Below, one piece after another: positions 9,867 through 19,108 of a stretch of 64,000 bases of DNA (position 1 is its first letter; every line of letters begins with the position of its first letter). Under the pieces are notes generated by a model, which saw only the letters and a program-made list of their open reading frames with translations, was not told the origin of the DNA and did not search any database. A program made the position numbers and the translations under genes. The stretch comes from Phascolarctobacterium sp. (GTDB lineage: Bacteria > Bacillota > Negativicutes > Acidaminococcales > Acidaminococcaceae), in the NCBI GenBank assembly GCA_017467905.1, contig JAFUKD010000007.1, positions 1-64,000 of the forward strand. Reading direction: 5' to 3'.

Positions 9867-11704
9867 GTGGCGCAGAATTTAGCGAGAAAATTCAACAGGC
9901 GTTAGCAGTTCTGCCGGATAAACCAGGCGTGTACCTAATGCACGATGCTCACGGAAAAGTTATTTACGTTGGCAAGGCAGTGGTGCTTAAAAATAGAGTG
10001 CGCAGTTATTTTCGTAACCTTGCTTCCCATACGCCCAAGGTTAAGGCTATGGTGGAGAAGATTGCAGAAATTGAAACCATCGTTACCAGTAGCGAAGTAG
10101 AAGCCTTAATTTTAGAATGTAACCTTATAAAAAAATATCGTCCCCGCTACAACATTATGCTCAAGGACGATAAGACCTATCCTTTTTTGAAGGTAACTAC
10201 CAATGAGGACTTCCCTCGGATTTATGTAACCCGCAGGCAAATGCGGGACGGTGCCAAATATTACGGACCTTATGCTGACGTGGGGGCGATGCACGATACG
10301 GTGAAGCTGCTCCGTACAATGTTCCCCCTGCGTACCTGTCGCAAGATGAATCCTGACATACCCTGCCTGAACTATCATATCAAGCGTTGCCTTGCGCCTT
10401 GCGCCGGCTTCGTCAGTCGTGAAGAATATGGTAATATGATTAAGTCCGTCTGTATGGTGTTGGACGGACGCACTACGGAATTGGAGCGTGACCTTAAACA
10501 CCGCATGCAGGATGCCGCAGATAATTACGCCTTTGAAGAGGCGGCGCGCCTGCGTGACCAGCTGCAGGCAGTAACCCGCCTTAACGAACAGCAGAAGGCG
10601 GTTACGGGAAGTGGCGGCGATATGGATATCATTGGCTTTGCCAAGGATATGACAGGCATTTGCCTACAGATTTTCTTCGTGCGCAAGGGCAAGCTCATCG
10701 GTAGGGACAACTTCTTTCTTGCAGATGGCGGCGAGTCGGAAGAGGAGGTTATGTCCGCTTTCGTGAAGCAGTATTATAATGAAGCAACCTTTATTCCCAA
10801 GGAAATAGTTGTTCCCTATTTGCCAGACGAGGAAGAAAAACAGCTTATCGAAATTTGGCTGGCAGATAAGGCGGAGCGGAAGGCAGAACTTATTTTGCCC
10901 CAACGTGGTGTGAAGAAGGAGCTGCTTACCCTTGCCAACGACAACGCTAAAAAATTATTGGAAGAACGCCTGCGCAAGGGCAGCTTGTCCTTGAAGGATG
11001 ACCTTGCTGCGGCAGAGGAGCTGCAGCTGGCGCTTGCTCTGCCCAATCCCCTGGAGCGGATGGATTGCTTCGATATCTCTCACACTCAGGGGAGTGAAAC
11101 CGTTGCCTCCATGGTTGTGTTCCGCAATGGCAGTATTAGCAAGAAGGATTACCGCAAATATAAGATTGTTTCTGCAGAAGGCAAGCCTGACGATTTCAAA
11201 TCTATGCAGGAGGTTGTGTACCGTCGTTACAAGGACTACGAGGATTTGCCAAGCTTGGTAGTAATTGACGGTGGCAAGGGACAGCTGAGTTCAGCACTTG
11301 AGGTTATCCGCGGCTTGGGCTTGCACGATTTACCCGTTGTAGGCTTGGCGAAGCGTGAGGAAGAAATTTTTATTCCCGGTCAGAGTGAGAGCATTTTGCT
11401 GGACAGGGACGGGGCAGCGCTTCATTTAATCCAACGCATCCGCGACGAGGCGCACCGCTTCGCAATTACCTTTCACCGTAAACTGCGGGGCAAACGCAAT
11501 CTTGTTTCCGTACTTGACCACGTGGAAGGCATTGGCCCCAAGCGGAGGCAGGAGCTTTGGAAAAAGTTTAAGACCTTGGAAGCTATGAAGCAGGCAAGCG
11601 TAGAAGAGCTGGCTGCCGTCGAGGGCATGAACTATCCTGCGGCACAGACCTTGTATGATTTTTTCCGCATGGAGCTTTTGGATAAGAAGGAAGTTCTAAA
11701 ATAG
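9863..11704 (+). CDS. uvrC: Excinuclease ABC subunit C
   Basis: Dual-incision nuclease of nucleotide excision repair, 613 residues. The N-terminal GIY-YIG domain ([18 protein letters not shown], about 21-38) makes the 3' cut; a central UVR motif ([10 protein letters not shown]) binds UvrB; the RNase H-like domain with CFDISHTQG and VIDGGKGQL makes the 5' cut; tandem helix-hairpin-helix motifs ([17 protein letters not shown]) close the protein. The ATG at 9863 overlaps the uvrA stop as ATGA, with AGGTGG upstream; a GTG at 9854 is possible but less likely. Translational coupling to uvrA is expected. Confidence 0.96.
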   Translation: MSGAEFSEKIQQALAVLPDKPGVYLMHDAHGKVIYVGKAVVLKNRVRSYFRNLASHTPKVKAMVEKIAEIETIVTSSEVEALILECNLIKKYRPRYNIMLKDDKTYPFLKVTTNEDFPRIYVTRRQMRDGAKYYGPYADVGAMHDTVKLLRTMFPLRTCRKMNPDIPCLNYHIKRCLAPCAGFVSREEYGNMIKSVCMVLDGRTTELERDLKHRMQDAADNYAFEEAARLRDQLQAVTRLNEQQKAVTGSGGDMDIIGFAKDMTGICLQIFFVRKGKLIGRDNFFLADGGESEEEVMSAFVKQYYNEATFIPKEIVVPYLPDEEEKQLIEIWLADKAERKAELILPQRGVKKELLTLANDNAKKLLEERLRKGSLSLKDDLAAAEELQLALALPNPLERMDCFDISHTQGSETVASMVVFRNGSISKKDYRKYKIVSAEGKPDDFKSMQEVVYRRYKDYEDLPSLVVIDGGKGQLSSALEVIRGLGLHDLPVVGLAKREEEIFIPGQSESILLDRDGAALHLIQRIRDEAHRFAITFHRKLRGKRNLVSVLDHVEGIGPKRRQELWKKFKTLEAMKQASVEELAAVEGMNYPAAQTLYDFFRMELLDKKEVLK

Positions 11705-11728
11705 TTTGCATAATTCACAGTTTGTTTA

Positions 11729-11757
11729 CTGACAGACTGGTAGTGGTATGCTATAAT
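11729..11757 (+). promoter_or_regulatory. Rubredoxin promoter
   Basis: CTGACA at 11729-11734, 17-base spacer, TATAAT at 11752-11757, with an extended -10 TG at 11749-11750. This is nearly a consensus sigma-70 type promoter. Confidence 0.75.
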
Positions 11758-11790
11758 GAAGCTGTAAAAAGAAATCAAGAGGTGAGTCCA

Positions 11791-11952
11791 ATGAAAAAGT
11801 ATATTTGTAACGTATGTGGTTATGTTTACGACCCTGAAGTAGGTGACCCCGACAATGGAGTTGCTTCTGGCACTGCTTGGGAAGATGTTCCGGCAGAGTG
11901 GGTGTGCCCTCTGTGCGGTGTTGGCAAAGAAGATTTCAGCGAAGAAGCATAA
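11791..11952 (+). CDS. Rubredoxin
   Basis: Small cytoplasmic iron protein of 53 residues that carries one electron on an Fe(Cys)4 centre. The four ligands are visible as CNVCG (Cys6, Cys9) and CPLCG (Cys39, Cys42), with the conserved YDPxxGD, GT and PxxWVCP patterns. In anaerobes it commonly feeds electrons to rubrerythrin or superoxide reductase; a rubrerythrin gene lies at 22353. ATG 11791 follows GAGGTGAG. It has its own strong promoter and terminator and is a single-gene unit. Confidence 0.95.
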   Translation: MKKYICNVCGYVYDPEVGDPDNGVASGTAWEDVPAEWVCPLCGVGKEDFSEEA

Positions 11953-11969
11953 ATGAATTCATAAATAGT

Positions 11970-12004
11970 AAGGCTCTGCAGAGTGTGCAGAGCCTTAATT
12001 TTTT
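11970..12004. terminator. Bidirectional terminator of rubredoxin and the AlkD-like gene
   Basis: Eleven-base stem AAGGCTCTGCA / TGCAGAGCCTT (11970-11980, 11986-11996), followed by AATTTTTTATT on the plus strand. The convergent gene ends at 12003. Confidence 0.85.
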
Positions 12005-12707
12005 ATTTCCTTTTTAATTTGTTCAGCATTTCTTTATCCGCGTCACTCACCCTAAAGCTTTCGCGAATTTTTTGGATGGACTTGTTGTGAGTGAAGTTGT
12101 CCAAGTGATTTTCTTGGAGCAGTGGCAAAGTTAACTGCGGTTGTTTGACATAGAAGATGGAGATTGCCCAAGCCACTGCCATTTTAACATAATAGTCTTC
12201 GTGTTTGACGTTGTGTAGCAAATTCAAGGCTTCTTTAGCATAAGTATCGCTTGTGAAATGGTTAAGAAGCATCACTGCACCAAAACGTAAAGCGTATGCG
12301 TTGGTTGAGGAAAAGTAGGGAAGCAACAACTGCCAATACTCTTGCGGATATTTTTGTGCTTCCTTCAACGTACTGCAAAACAGGTCGCACACTGCCCAGT
12401 TGTTAATCTTAGGAACGAAGGCGTGAATGTACGCATGGCGCTCCTGCCAGGAAATTTTGCCGGTACCAATGAGAAGGGCTTGGATAATATCTTCCTCGTA
12501 ATAGGTGCTTGCTTCCGGTAAAGAAGTTTCCAAATAATTTTGCCAGTCGGTACGCAGAACTTCCTTCGCCAAATTGCGGAGAGCAGGCATACGCACGCCG
12601 ATAATATTTTCCACACCGGGAAGCAGGCTGCTGTGAAACTTTTGGTATTTTAAATCTTGCAAGGATAGAAGTTGTGCCTGCAAGCTTTCAGAAGTGTATT
12701 GCTGCAT
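12003..12707 (-). CDS. AlkD-like DNA alkylation repair protein (HEAT repeats)
   Basis: Predicted 234-residue all-helical HEAT-repeat DNA glycosylase that removes bulky or cationic alkylated bases without base flipping. The protein shows the family pattern: early YYEEDIIQALLIG, then INNWAVCDLFC, where AlkD has its Trp and catalytic Asp, then YYVKMAVAWAISI with the later Trp. The length matches AlkD-type proteins. The ATG at 12707 follows GGTGAT; a TTG twelve bases upstream is weaker. The repair role is inferred from family; substrate range is not visible. Confidence 0.82.
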   Translation of the reverse strand: MQQYTSESLQAQLLSLQDLKYQKFHSSLLPGVENIIGVRMPALRNLAKEVLRTDWQNYLETSLPEASTYYEEDIIQALLIGTGKISWQERHAYIHAFVPKINNWAVCDLFCSTLKEAQKYPQEYWQLLLPYFSSTNAYALRFGAVMLLNHFTSDTYAKEALNLLHNVKHEDYYVKMAVAWAISIFYVKQPQLTLPLLQENHLDNFTHNKSIQKIRESFRVSDADKEMLNKLKRK

Positions 12708-12834
12708 GTTTATCACCAAGACTATTATAGCATACCTTTGCTTTTGAAATGTTATGATTGTTTCACGTGAAACATTTTGCGCAGGGGGACATGGTTTTAG
12801 AAAAAAATTTGTGATGTCTAAAAACGGGGAAGTT

Positions 12835-12851
12835 TTTACATAGATTTTACA
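12835..12851 (+). promoter_or_regulatory. Putative PhoP box upstream of phoP
   Basis: Direct repeat TTTACA-TAGAT-TTTACA: two six-base sites with five bases between, the spacing known for PhoP boxes in Bacillus (TTAACA-like, 11-base period). A possible -10 TAAGAT lies at 12873-12878. Suggests autoregulation of phoPR. Confidence 0.55.
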
Positions 12852-12919
12852 TAATTTGCCAATTGTTTGGGTTAAGATAAGAGATAGGTTAATAAATTTT
12901 GTAGCAAGAAGGTACAGCT

Positions 12920-13597
12920 ATGATTATCTGTGTTGAAGACGAACAGAATATTTGTGAGCTTGAGGTTTATACTTTACAATCATTTGGATTTGAGGCGAAA
13001 GGTTGCGGTAGCGGCAAAGAGCTTTTTACAGAACTGGCGAGGGAACTTCCCCAGTTAATTCTTTTGGATATTATGCTGCCTGATGAGGATGGCCTTAGTA
13101 TTTTACGTAGGCTGCGTGCTGATGTAAGATATACTCATATTCCGGTGATTATGGCAACTGCTAAGGGAACGGAGTTTGACAAAGTGAAAGGCTTGGATGG
13201 TGGCGCTGATGATTACATTGCCAAACCTTTTGGAATGTTGGAGATGGTGTCCCGTATTCGGGCGGTGCTTCGTCGTTGCAGCAGTAATACCACGAATGAA
13301 AGTATTATCACTTACGGATGTTTGAGCGTGAACACTGCTGCCCATACGGTAAAGGTGTGTGGGGAAAACATTATTCTTACTTTGAAGGAGTATGAGGTTT
13401 TGAAAAAGCTTCTGCAAAATCCGGGGATAGTCTTTACCCGCGACAAGCTGCTTAATGAAATTTGGGGTTATGAGTTTTGTGGGGAAACACGCACTGTGGA
13501 TGTACACATCCGCACTCTGCGCCAAAAGCTGGGAGCGGCGGGTGAGCTGATAGAAACTATTCGCGGAGTTGGTTATCGTTTGGCAGGTACAAAATGA
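12920..13597 (+). CDS. phoP: Phosphate-regulon response regulator (OmpR/PhoB family)
   Basis: Transcription factor of 225 residues. Receiver domain 1-115 with acidic pocket EDE (6-8), phospho-acceptor Asp50 in LILLDIMLPDEDG, MATAKG and the lysine in YIAKPFG. The C-terminal winged helix (about 125-222) ends with the recognition region TRTVDVHIRTLRQKLG and RGVGYRL. The stop overlaps the kinase ATG (ATGA). Its position just before a pst operon and a TTTACA direct repeat in front argue for phosphate control, although the receiver sequence alone does not prove the signal. Confidence 0.88.
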   Translation: MIICVEDEQNICELEVYTLQSFGFEAKGCGSGKELFTELARELPQLILLDIMLPDEDGLSILRRLRADVRYTHIPVIMATAKGTEFDKVKGLDGGADDYIAKPFGMLEMVSRIRAVLRRCSSNTTNESIITYGCLSVNTAAHTVKVCGENIILTLKEYEVLKKLLQNPGIVFTRDKLLNEIWGYEFCGETRTVDVHIRTLRQKLGAAGELIETIRGVGYRLAGTK

Positions 13598-14892
13598 GAA
13601 AGAAGATTTTTTATAGTCTTTTTGCTTTAGCCTTTAGCGTTTTAGTTTTAGCAACAGTATTATTTTTGTGGATAAGCTATCGTCAGACTACTGCAGAAAA
13701 TATACAAAGCCTAAAAAATCAGGCACAGCTGTTGTTGGCATTGGAAGGTCAGGGTAATTTTGACTATGCAAATTTGACCAAAGCAAAGGTCAATGACAGA
13801 ATTACTATTTTAGCTCCTGATGGTAAGGTGCTGTTTGACAATTACGTTAATGTTTCAAATATGGAGAATCATTTACATAGGCAAGAGGTACAGCAGGCTT
13901 TAAAAGGTAACGAGGGCTTCGCAACAAGAATTTCTGAAACCTTGGATAAAGAAGTAATTTATTATGCTGTGCAATTGGCGGATAAGAATATTATCCGTTT
14001 CGCTCGTACTAACGATACTATCTTTTCTCAGTTTGCCAAGGTGTTGCAGTATAGTTTGGTAACGCTGTTGTTGCTTTTGGTGGGAGCTTTTGTTGTAGCT
14101 CGCAGAATAACGGCAAAGGTGATAGAGCCTTTGGAAGCGTTGGATTTGGAGCATCCACAAAAAGCAAAGGCGTATCCGGAGTTGCGTCCTATTTTGCGAC
14201 GTTTGGCAAGCCAACAGCAAATGCGCAGGGAGTTTTCTGCCAATGTTTCTCATGAATTAAAGACACCTTTGCAGTCTGTGCTTGGTTATTCTGAAATTAT
14301 GCTCAATGGTTTGGTGAAAGAGGATGACCGCCAAAGGTTCTTGCAAAAAATTTATGATGAAGCTAAAAATTTATTAGGTTTGATTGACGATATCATCAGA
14401 CTTTCCAAATTGGATGAACAGCAGAAAAATTTTACGGAGCATTTTGATTTGTTAGGTGTGTTGCGCTCGGCGATGGAACGTGTGCAGGCGAAAGCGGATA
14501 AGTATGGGGTAAGACTGTATTTAGAAAAGGAAGTAGAAGCCTTGCCTGTGGTGGGAAGCCAGTTAATGCTGGAAGAAGTATTTATGAATTTGCTTGATAA
14601 TGCTATTAAGTATAATCATCGTGGTGGAAACGTTACTGTTAAGGTGAGAGAGCTTCCTAAAAAATGGATTATCAGCATTTGTGATACGGGTGTCGGCATT
14701 GCGGAGGAAGAACAGGAGAGAATTTTTGAACGCTTCTATCGTGTGGACAAGAGCAGACATCGTGAGGGTAGTGGCTTAGGGCTTTCCATAGTGAAGCACG
14801 CATTAATGATTCATAAGGGAACTATAAAAGTACATAGCTATTTAGGTAGTGGCACAGAGGTTGAAGTGTGCCTGCCGAAAAACTCTAACTAA
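13594..14892 (+). CDS. phoR: Phosphate-regulon sensor histidine kinase
   Basis: Inner-membrane sensor kinase of 432 residues. Membrane segments at about 8-28 and 150-172 bracket an extracytoplasmic domain of about 120 residues. The cytoplasmic part has the HisKA site FSANVSHELKTPLQS with His220, the N box NLLDNAIKYN (about 333), G1 DTGVGI, F box ERFYRVDKSR and G2 GSGLGLSIVKH. It overlaps phoP by four bases and a strong terminator follows, so phoP-phoR is a two-gene unit separate from pst. The linker after TM2 is short and shows no clear PAS domain. Confidence 0.88.
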   Translation: MRKKIFYSLFALAFSVLVLATVLFLWISYRQTTAENIQSLKNQAQLLLALEGQGNFDYANLTKAKVNDRITILAPDGKVLFDNYVNVSNMENHLHRQEVQQALKGNEGFATRISETLDKEVIYYAVQLADKNIIRFARTNDTIFSQFAKVLQYSLVTLLLLLVGAFVVARRITAKVIEPLEALDLEHPQKAKAYPELRPILRRLASQQQMRREFSANVSHELKTPLQSVLGYSEIMLNGLVKEDDRQRFLQKIYDEAKNLLGLIDDIIRLSKLDEQQKNFTEHFDLLGVLRSAMERVQAKADKYGVRLYLEKEVEALPVVGSQLMLEEVFMNLLDNAIKYNHRGGNVTVKVRELPKKWIISICDTGVGIAEEEQERIFERFYRVDKSRHREGSGLGLSIVKHALMIHKGTIKVHSYLGSGTEVEVCLPKNSN

Positions 14893-14897
14893 AATTT

Positions 14898-14937
14898 AAG
14901 CGATAGGCTTGTTATTGGACAAGCTTATCGCTTTTTA
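14898..14937 (+). terminator. Terminator of phoP-phoR
   Basis: Stem AAGCGATAGGCTTGT / ACAAGCTTATCGCTT with one internal mismatch, a six-base loop and a TTTTT tail. Confidence 0.85.
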
Positions 14938-14953
14938 CATTTGCTTAATGTTT

Positions 14954-14970
14954 TTTAACGACATCTTTAC
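14954..14970 (+). promoter_or_regulatory. Putative PhoP box upstream of pstS
   Basis: TTTAAC-GACAT-CTTTAC repeats a TTTAAC-like hexamer at an 11-base period, the same geometry as the box before phoP. Further TAAC/TTAC elements recur downstream at near-11-base steps to about 15005. Weaker match than at 12835. Confidence 0.4.
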
Positions 14971-15049
14971 TTGGCAATAATATCTTTCTAACATTGGTAG
15001 GTTACACTGTGAACGTAGGCTAAAAAGACTTATAAGGAGGATGTTATTT

Positions 15050-15928
15050 ATGAGTGTGAACAAATTTCTCGGTTTAGGTTTGGCAGTAGTAATGGCTTTG
15101 GGTATTGTTGGTTGTGGTAATAGCGGAAAGGAAGTGAAGGCTTCTGATAGCGGCAAGATAGTTGTAATTTCTAGGGAGGAAGGCAGTGGTACACGTGGTG
15201 CCTTTATAGAACTTTTTGGAATTGAAAAGAAGGATGCTAACGGCAAGAAGGTTGACCACACTACGGAAAATGCAGGCATCACCAATAGCACTGCGGTTAT
15301 GATGACCACTGTTGCAGGTAACAAGGATGCTATCGGATACATTTCCTTAGGTTCTTTAAACGATAATGTCAAGGCTGTGAAGATTGATGGCGTGGAAGCA
15401 AGCATTACAAATATTAAGAGTGGAGTATATAAAATAGCTCGACCTTTTAATATTGTAACAGCTGGTTCGATTAAGCCTGAGGCACAAGATTTTATCAATT
15501 ATATTTTATCTAAGGAAGGTCAAACCATAGTTTTCAAAAGCGGTTACATTGGCAATGAAAAGGCAGAAGCATTCCGTAGTAGGAATGTAGCAGGTAAGGT
15601 GGTTGTAGCAGGCTCATCTTCTGTGTCACCTGTAATGGAAAAATTGGCAGAAGCTTATAAGAATATTAATAGTAGAGTTAAGGTGGAGGTTCAACAAAAC
15701 GATTCTTCTACTGGTGTGAAAGCTGCGTTAGATGGATTGTGTGATATTGGTATGGCTTCCCGCGACTTAAAGAAAAGCGAACTGGATAAAGGGGCGCGCA
15801 ACATAGTTATTGCAACTGATGGTATTGCTGTAATTGTCAATAAGAATAATAAAGTGAATACTATGTCAAAAGTACAGGTTGCAGATGTGTTTATGGGTAA
15901 TACTACCCAATGGGAAAAGCTTAGATAA
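15050..15928 (+). CDS. pstS: Phosphate-binding lipoprotein, circularly permuted PstS
   Basis: Periplasmic phosphate-binding component of the Pst ABC importer, 292 residues. The N-terminal signal ends in a lipobox (GIVGCGNSG), so it is a lipoprotein. Every PstS block is present but in swapped order: the half that is normally C-terminal comes first (SREEGSGTRGAF near residue 42, then AIGYISLGSL, then RPFNIVT), and the half that is normally N-terminal follows (VVVAGSSSVSPVMEKLAEAY, DSSTGVKAA, DIGMASRDLK, ATDGIAVIVN, VFMGNTTQWEKL) and ends the protein. The start was set by AAGGAGG at 15034-15040. pstC starts one base after the stop. Confidence 0.88.
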   Translation: MSVNKFLGLGLAVVMALGIVGCGNSGKEVKASDSGKIVVISREEGSGTRGAFIELFGIEKKDANGKKVDHTTENAGITNSTAVMMTTVAGNKDAIGYISLGSLNDNVKAVKIDGVEASITNIKSGVYKIARPFNIVTAGSIKPEAQDFINYILSKEGQTIVFKSGYIGNEKAEAFRSRNVAGKVVVAGSSSVSPVMEKLAEAYKNINSRVKVEVQQNDSSTGVKAALDGLCDIGMASRDLKKSELDKGARNIVIATDGIAVIVNKNNKVNTMSKVQVADVFMGNTTQWEKLR

Positions 15929-15929
15929 G

Positions 15930-16781
15930 ATGGGAAAAGAAAAAATTATGCAGGCAGTGTTCTTAGGCGCTGCTTGCGCTTCTATAATTTTAGTTGCCTT
16001 GATTTGTTACTGTATCCTTGCTCAAGGCTTGCCTGCGGTTTACCAAATAGGTATTAGTGATTTTTTTACAGGTGTTAAGTGGCGGCCAAGTAATGACGTT
16101 TACGGAATACTACCTATGATTTTGGGGAGTGTTTACGTTACGGCTGGCGCCCTATGTATAGGAGTGCCTATTGGAATTTTGACAGCGGTGTTCTTGGCAC
16201 GCTTTTGCCCTGCAAAGTTGTATTCAATTTTAAAACCTAGCGTAGAGCTTTTGGCAGGGATACCTTCTGTGGTTTATGGCTTTTTTGGTTTGATGGTACT
16301 TGTTCCATTTGTGCGTGATAGCATCGGCGGTACGGGTAACAGTTTACTAACGGCGGCGTTGTTATTGGGTATAATGATTTTGCCCACGACTATTACAGTG
16401 ACGGAAGCTGCCTTGCGTGCAGTGCCTCAAAGTTATTACGAAGGAGCATTAGCTTTAGGGGCAGATCATGTGCGTAGTGTTTTTTACATCGTGGTTCCGG
16501 CAGCAAGGAACGGAATCTTAGCTGCAATAATTTTGGGGATTGGTCGTGCAGTGGGTGAAACTATGGCAGTTATGATGGTAGCAGGTAATCAGGCTCGTAT
16601 GCCACAAGGTTTGTTAGAAGGAGGACGCACTTTAACAACTAATATTGTTATCGAAATGGGCTATGCTGTGGACATGCATCGTGATGCCCTGCTAGCGACG
16701 GCAGCAGTGCTCTTTATATTTATTTTACTAATCAATTTGAGCTTCACATATTTTAAGGAGAAGGCGGTAAATAATGGTTAG
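15930..16781 (+). CDS. pstC: Phosphate ABC transporter permease PstC
   Basis: Inner-membrane subunit, 283 residues, about six helices. The ABC-permease coupling loop is seen as EAALRAVPQSYYEGALALGADHVRS broken at EGALALGA, and the phosphate-specific LAGIPSVVYGFFGL precedes it; ATGIGRAVGETMAV-like residues (GIGRAVGETMAVMMVAGN) follow. ATG 15930 starts one base after pstS; an ATG at 15948 has a slightly better placed GGGAAAAG and is an alternative. It overlaps pstA by eight bases. Confidence 0.92.
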   Translation: MGKEKIMQAVFLGAACASIILVALICYCILAQGLPAVYQIGISDFFTGVKWRPSNDVYGILPMILGSVYVTAGALCIGVPIGILTAVFLARFCPAKLYSILKPSVELLAGIPSVVYGFFGLMVLVPFVRDSIGGTGNSLLTAALLLGIMILPTTITVTEAALRAVPQSYYEGALALGADHVRSVFYIVVPAARNGILAAIILGIGRAVGETMAVMMVAGNQARMPQGLLEGGRTLTTNIVIEMGYAVDMHRDALLATAAVLFIFILLINLSFTYFKEKAVNNG

Positions 16782-17628
16782 TTTTTACAAAAAATATGGG
16801 TGTAAGCCTTGTTCTATACTACTGATGGTAGCAGTGTGGCTGGCGTCATGCTTAACTATTTTGTCGCTTTCCTTTTTGTTAGTGTATGTCTTGGCACAAG
16901 GTTTACCATATATTGATACAAATATTTTAGACATAAAATATACTACGCAAAATCTTTCTTTGATACCTGCTTTGGTAAACACTATTTTAATGGTAGTGCT
17001 TGCCCTTGGCTTAGCAACTCCTTTGGGGATTTTTGCTGCCATTTACTTGGTGGAATATGCCAAAAATAGAAATATGATAGTGAATGTAGTTGGTGTTACA
17101 GCAGATACTTTGGCAGGGATTCCTTCTATTATATATGGCTTGTTTGGAATGCTTTTCTTCGTTAGTTTTTTAAAGATGGGTTTTTCACTTTTGGCAGGGT
17201 CTTGTACCGTAGGGATTATGATTTTGCCATTGATTATCCGTACTACGGAAGAAGCTTTGCGCTCTGTACCCATTAGTTATCGTGAGGGAAGTTATGGCTT
17301 GGGAGCAGGCAAGTTGCGAACTATTTTTGTGGTTGTTCTGCCTGCAGCAGTACCGGGAATTCTGGCAGGAATAATTTTAAGTATTGGTCGTATTGTGGGA
17401 GAGTCTGCTGCCCTGCTTTATACCGCGGGAACAGTTGCAGCTTTGCCAGAAAATATATTTTCTTCTGTTCGCACTTTGGCAGTGCATATGTATGTTTTGG
17501 CAAGCGAAGGATTGCATATGGAGCAGGCAGCGGCAACGGCAGTGGTGTTGCTGGTAATTGTTCTATTTATAAATCAAGCTGCAATACGTTTGGCAGGTAA
17601 ATTGATGAAGGGGAACCAAAATGGATAA
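16774..17628 (+). CDS. pstA: Phosphate ABC transporter permease PstA
   Basis: Second permease subunit of the phosphate importer, 284 residues with about six membrane helices. It shows [17 protein letters not shown], the coupling-loop pattern [20 protein letters not shown] and [20 protein letters not shown], all typical of PstA. The start overlaps the end of pstC by eight bases and the end overlaps pstB by eight bases, so the three genes are translationally coupled. Confidence 0.92.
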   Translation: MVSFYKKYGCKPCSILLMVAVWLASCLTILSLSFLLVYVLAQGLPYIDTNILDIKYTTQNLSLIPALVNTILMVVLALGLATPLGIFAAIYLVEYAKNRNMIVNVVGVTADTLAGIPSIIYGLFGMLFFVSFLKMGFSLLAGSCTVGIMILPLIIRTTEEALRSVPISYREGSYGLGAGKLRTIFVVVLPAAVPGILAGIILSIGRIVGESAALLYTAGTVAALPENIFSSVRTLAVHMYVLASEGLHMEQAAATAVVLLVIVLFINQAAIRLAGKLMKGNQNG

Positions 17629-18370
17629 GTTAATTATTAAAGATTTGAATTTGTTCTATGGTGACTTTCAGGCACTTAAAAATATTAATATGAACATTTG
17701 TGAGCGAGAGATAACTGCGCTCATTGGACCAAGTGGTTGTGGTAAGTCTACCTTGCTAAAGACGTTGAACAGGATGAATGATTTGATAGAAGACTGTCGC
17801 CTTGAGGGTAAGGTGTTTTTAGCTGGGGAGGACATTTATAATTGTGCAAATGTGAGCTTGTTACGTAAGCGAGTGGGGATGGTTTTTCAAAAGCCTAATC
17901 CTTTTTCAATGAGTGTTTATGATAATATTGCCTTTGGTCCTCGCACTCATGGTGTTACCAAGAAGTCACAGCTTGACGAGATTGTGGAGGAATCTTTGCG
18001 AAAGGCAGCTATTTGGGAAGAAACAAAGGATAGACTGAAAAAGAATGCCTTGCAATTTTCCGGAGGACAACAGCAAAGATTGTGCATTGCTCGTGCTTTA
18101 GCAGTACAACCAGAGGTAATCTTAATGGACGAACCTACCAGTGCTCTTGACCCCATAAGTACTATGAAGATAGAAGCATTGGCGATGGAATTGAAAAAGG
18201 ATTACACCATTGTGATTGTAACCCATAATATGCAACAGGCAGCACGTATCTCTGATAAAACTGCTTTCTTCCTTTTGGGAGATTTGATTGAATTTGGAGA
18301 TACTAAGGAAATTTTTTCAAAGCCACACCAGAAAAAGACAGAAGATTATATTTTAGGACGCTTTGGCTAA
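17621..18370 (+). CDS. pstB: Phosphate ABC transporter ATP-binding protein PstB
   Basis: Cytoplasmic ATPase of the phosphate importer, 249 residues. Walker [10 protein letters not shown] (36-44), Q-loop [19 protein letters not shown] (a PstB hallmark), signature [15 protein letters not shown], Walker [14 protein letters not shown] and the switch His in [13 protein letters not shown]. It is the last gene of the operon; no phoU follows before the terminator, so the usual negative regulator is either elsewhere or absent. Confidence 0.95.
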   Translation: MDKLIIKDLNLFYGDFQALKNINMNICEREITALIGPSGCGKSTLLKTLNRMNDLIEDCRLEGKVFLAGEDIYNCANVSLLRKRVGMVFQKPNPFSMSVYDNIAFGPRTHGVTKKSQLDEIVEESLRKAAIWEETKDRLKKNALQFSGGQQQRLCIARALAVQPEVILMDEPTSALDPISTMKIEALAMELKKDYTIVIVTHNMQQAARISDKTAFFLLGDLIEFGDTKEIFSKPHQKKTEDYILGRFG

Positions 18371-18393
18371 CGGATAAAGGCATTACAACTAAC

Positions 18394-18428
18394 AACACCC
18401 GCCACTCAAAAAAATGACGGGTGTTTTT
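18394..18428 (+). terminator. Terminator of the pst operon
   Basis: Stem AACACCCG / CGGGTGTT with an A-rich loop and a TTTTT tail. Confidence 0.85.
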
Positions 18429-18452
18429 CAATGCTCTTAGTTTTAAATTGCT

Positions 18453-18758
18453 CTATTTCTCTACAATAGTATACTCTTCCAAGGCTTGGAGCAGCTCCTT
18501 GCTGTTGGCAGGGTGTTTAGCGCACAGGTCTTGCAGGGCGGAAAAGTTCTTCAGCTCTTTGCCCCAGAGGAAGCAGTCGTCGTCGTTGTAGGCAGCTACT
18601 ACAATAGATTTCTTGCTATCGCAGGGAGTCTTGCCCAAATCATCAGTCAACATAATATAAGCATCTTCAAAGTCCATGCCGTAAACAGTTATCTTTTCTT
18701 CGGGGGTATCGTCCTCCCAGAAACCAAGCTTTTCAAAATCAGCAGCAGTAATTTGCAT
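18453..18758 (-). CDS. Conserved hypothetical acidic protein
   Basis: I do not recognise this 101-residue soluble, acidic protein. It begins MQITAADFEKLGFWED, has no signal peptide, membrane segment or cysteine pair pattern, and ends in a helical segment rich in Leu and Glu. GAGGT precedes the ATG at 18758; a longer frame reaches 18779 but without a ribosome site. It stands alone, convergent with the pst operon. Confidence 0.55.
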   Translation of the reverse strand: MQITAADFEKLGFWEDDTPEEKITVYGMDFEDAYIMLTDDLGKTPCDSKKSIVVAAYNDDDCFLWGKELKNFSALQDLCAKHPANSKELLQALEEYTIVEK

Positions 18759-18890
18759 ACTATGTACCTCGCTTTGCATTTAGTACCTTTATCATAAAAC
18801 ATTTTCTAATCTTTGTCGAATATTGCGAAGGAAAAAGTGGGGGTATTGTAGTATAATAAAGGCAGTGATAATTTTGAAAGAGGCGGTGCC

Positions 18891-19091
18891 ATGAGAAAGA
18901 AACAACATAGCAGCACTTTAATGCAGGTGGAATTCGTTTGCCCTAAGTGCGGCAAGAAGCTGGCATGGGCGTTGCCTACTGCTGAAATAAATTGTCCTAA
19001 GTGTGGTACTTGGGTTACGAGCCGCAACCGCAAAATAGAAAACAATCTGTTTTTGCCTTTGGATAGTGACCAGATGGTACTGTTTTGTTAA
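18891..19091 (+). CDS. Small zinc-ribbon protein
   Basis: A 66-residue basic protein with two CPKCG knuckles (CPKCGKKLAW and CPKCGTWV) sixteen residues apart, the pattern of a zinc ribbon. Function unknown; such proteins may bind nucleic acid or a protein partner. AGGCGG lies before the ATG. It is 17 bases upstream of the amidohydrolase gene and may be co-transcribed with it. A TATAAT at 18852-18857 may be the -10 box, but no good -35 is visible. Confidence 0.65.
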   Translation: MRKKQHSSTLMQVEFVCPKCGKKLAWALPTAEINCPKCGTWVTSRNRKIENNLFLPLDSDQMVLFC

Positions 19092-19108
19092 ATAGAGGGG
19101 GTTAAGCA

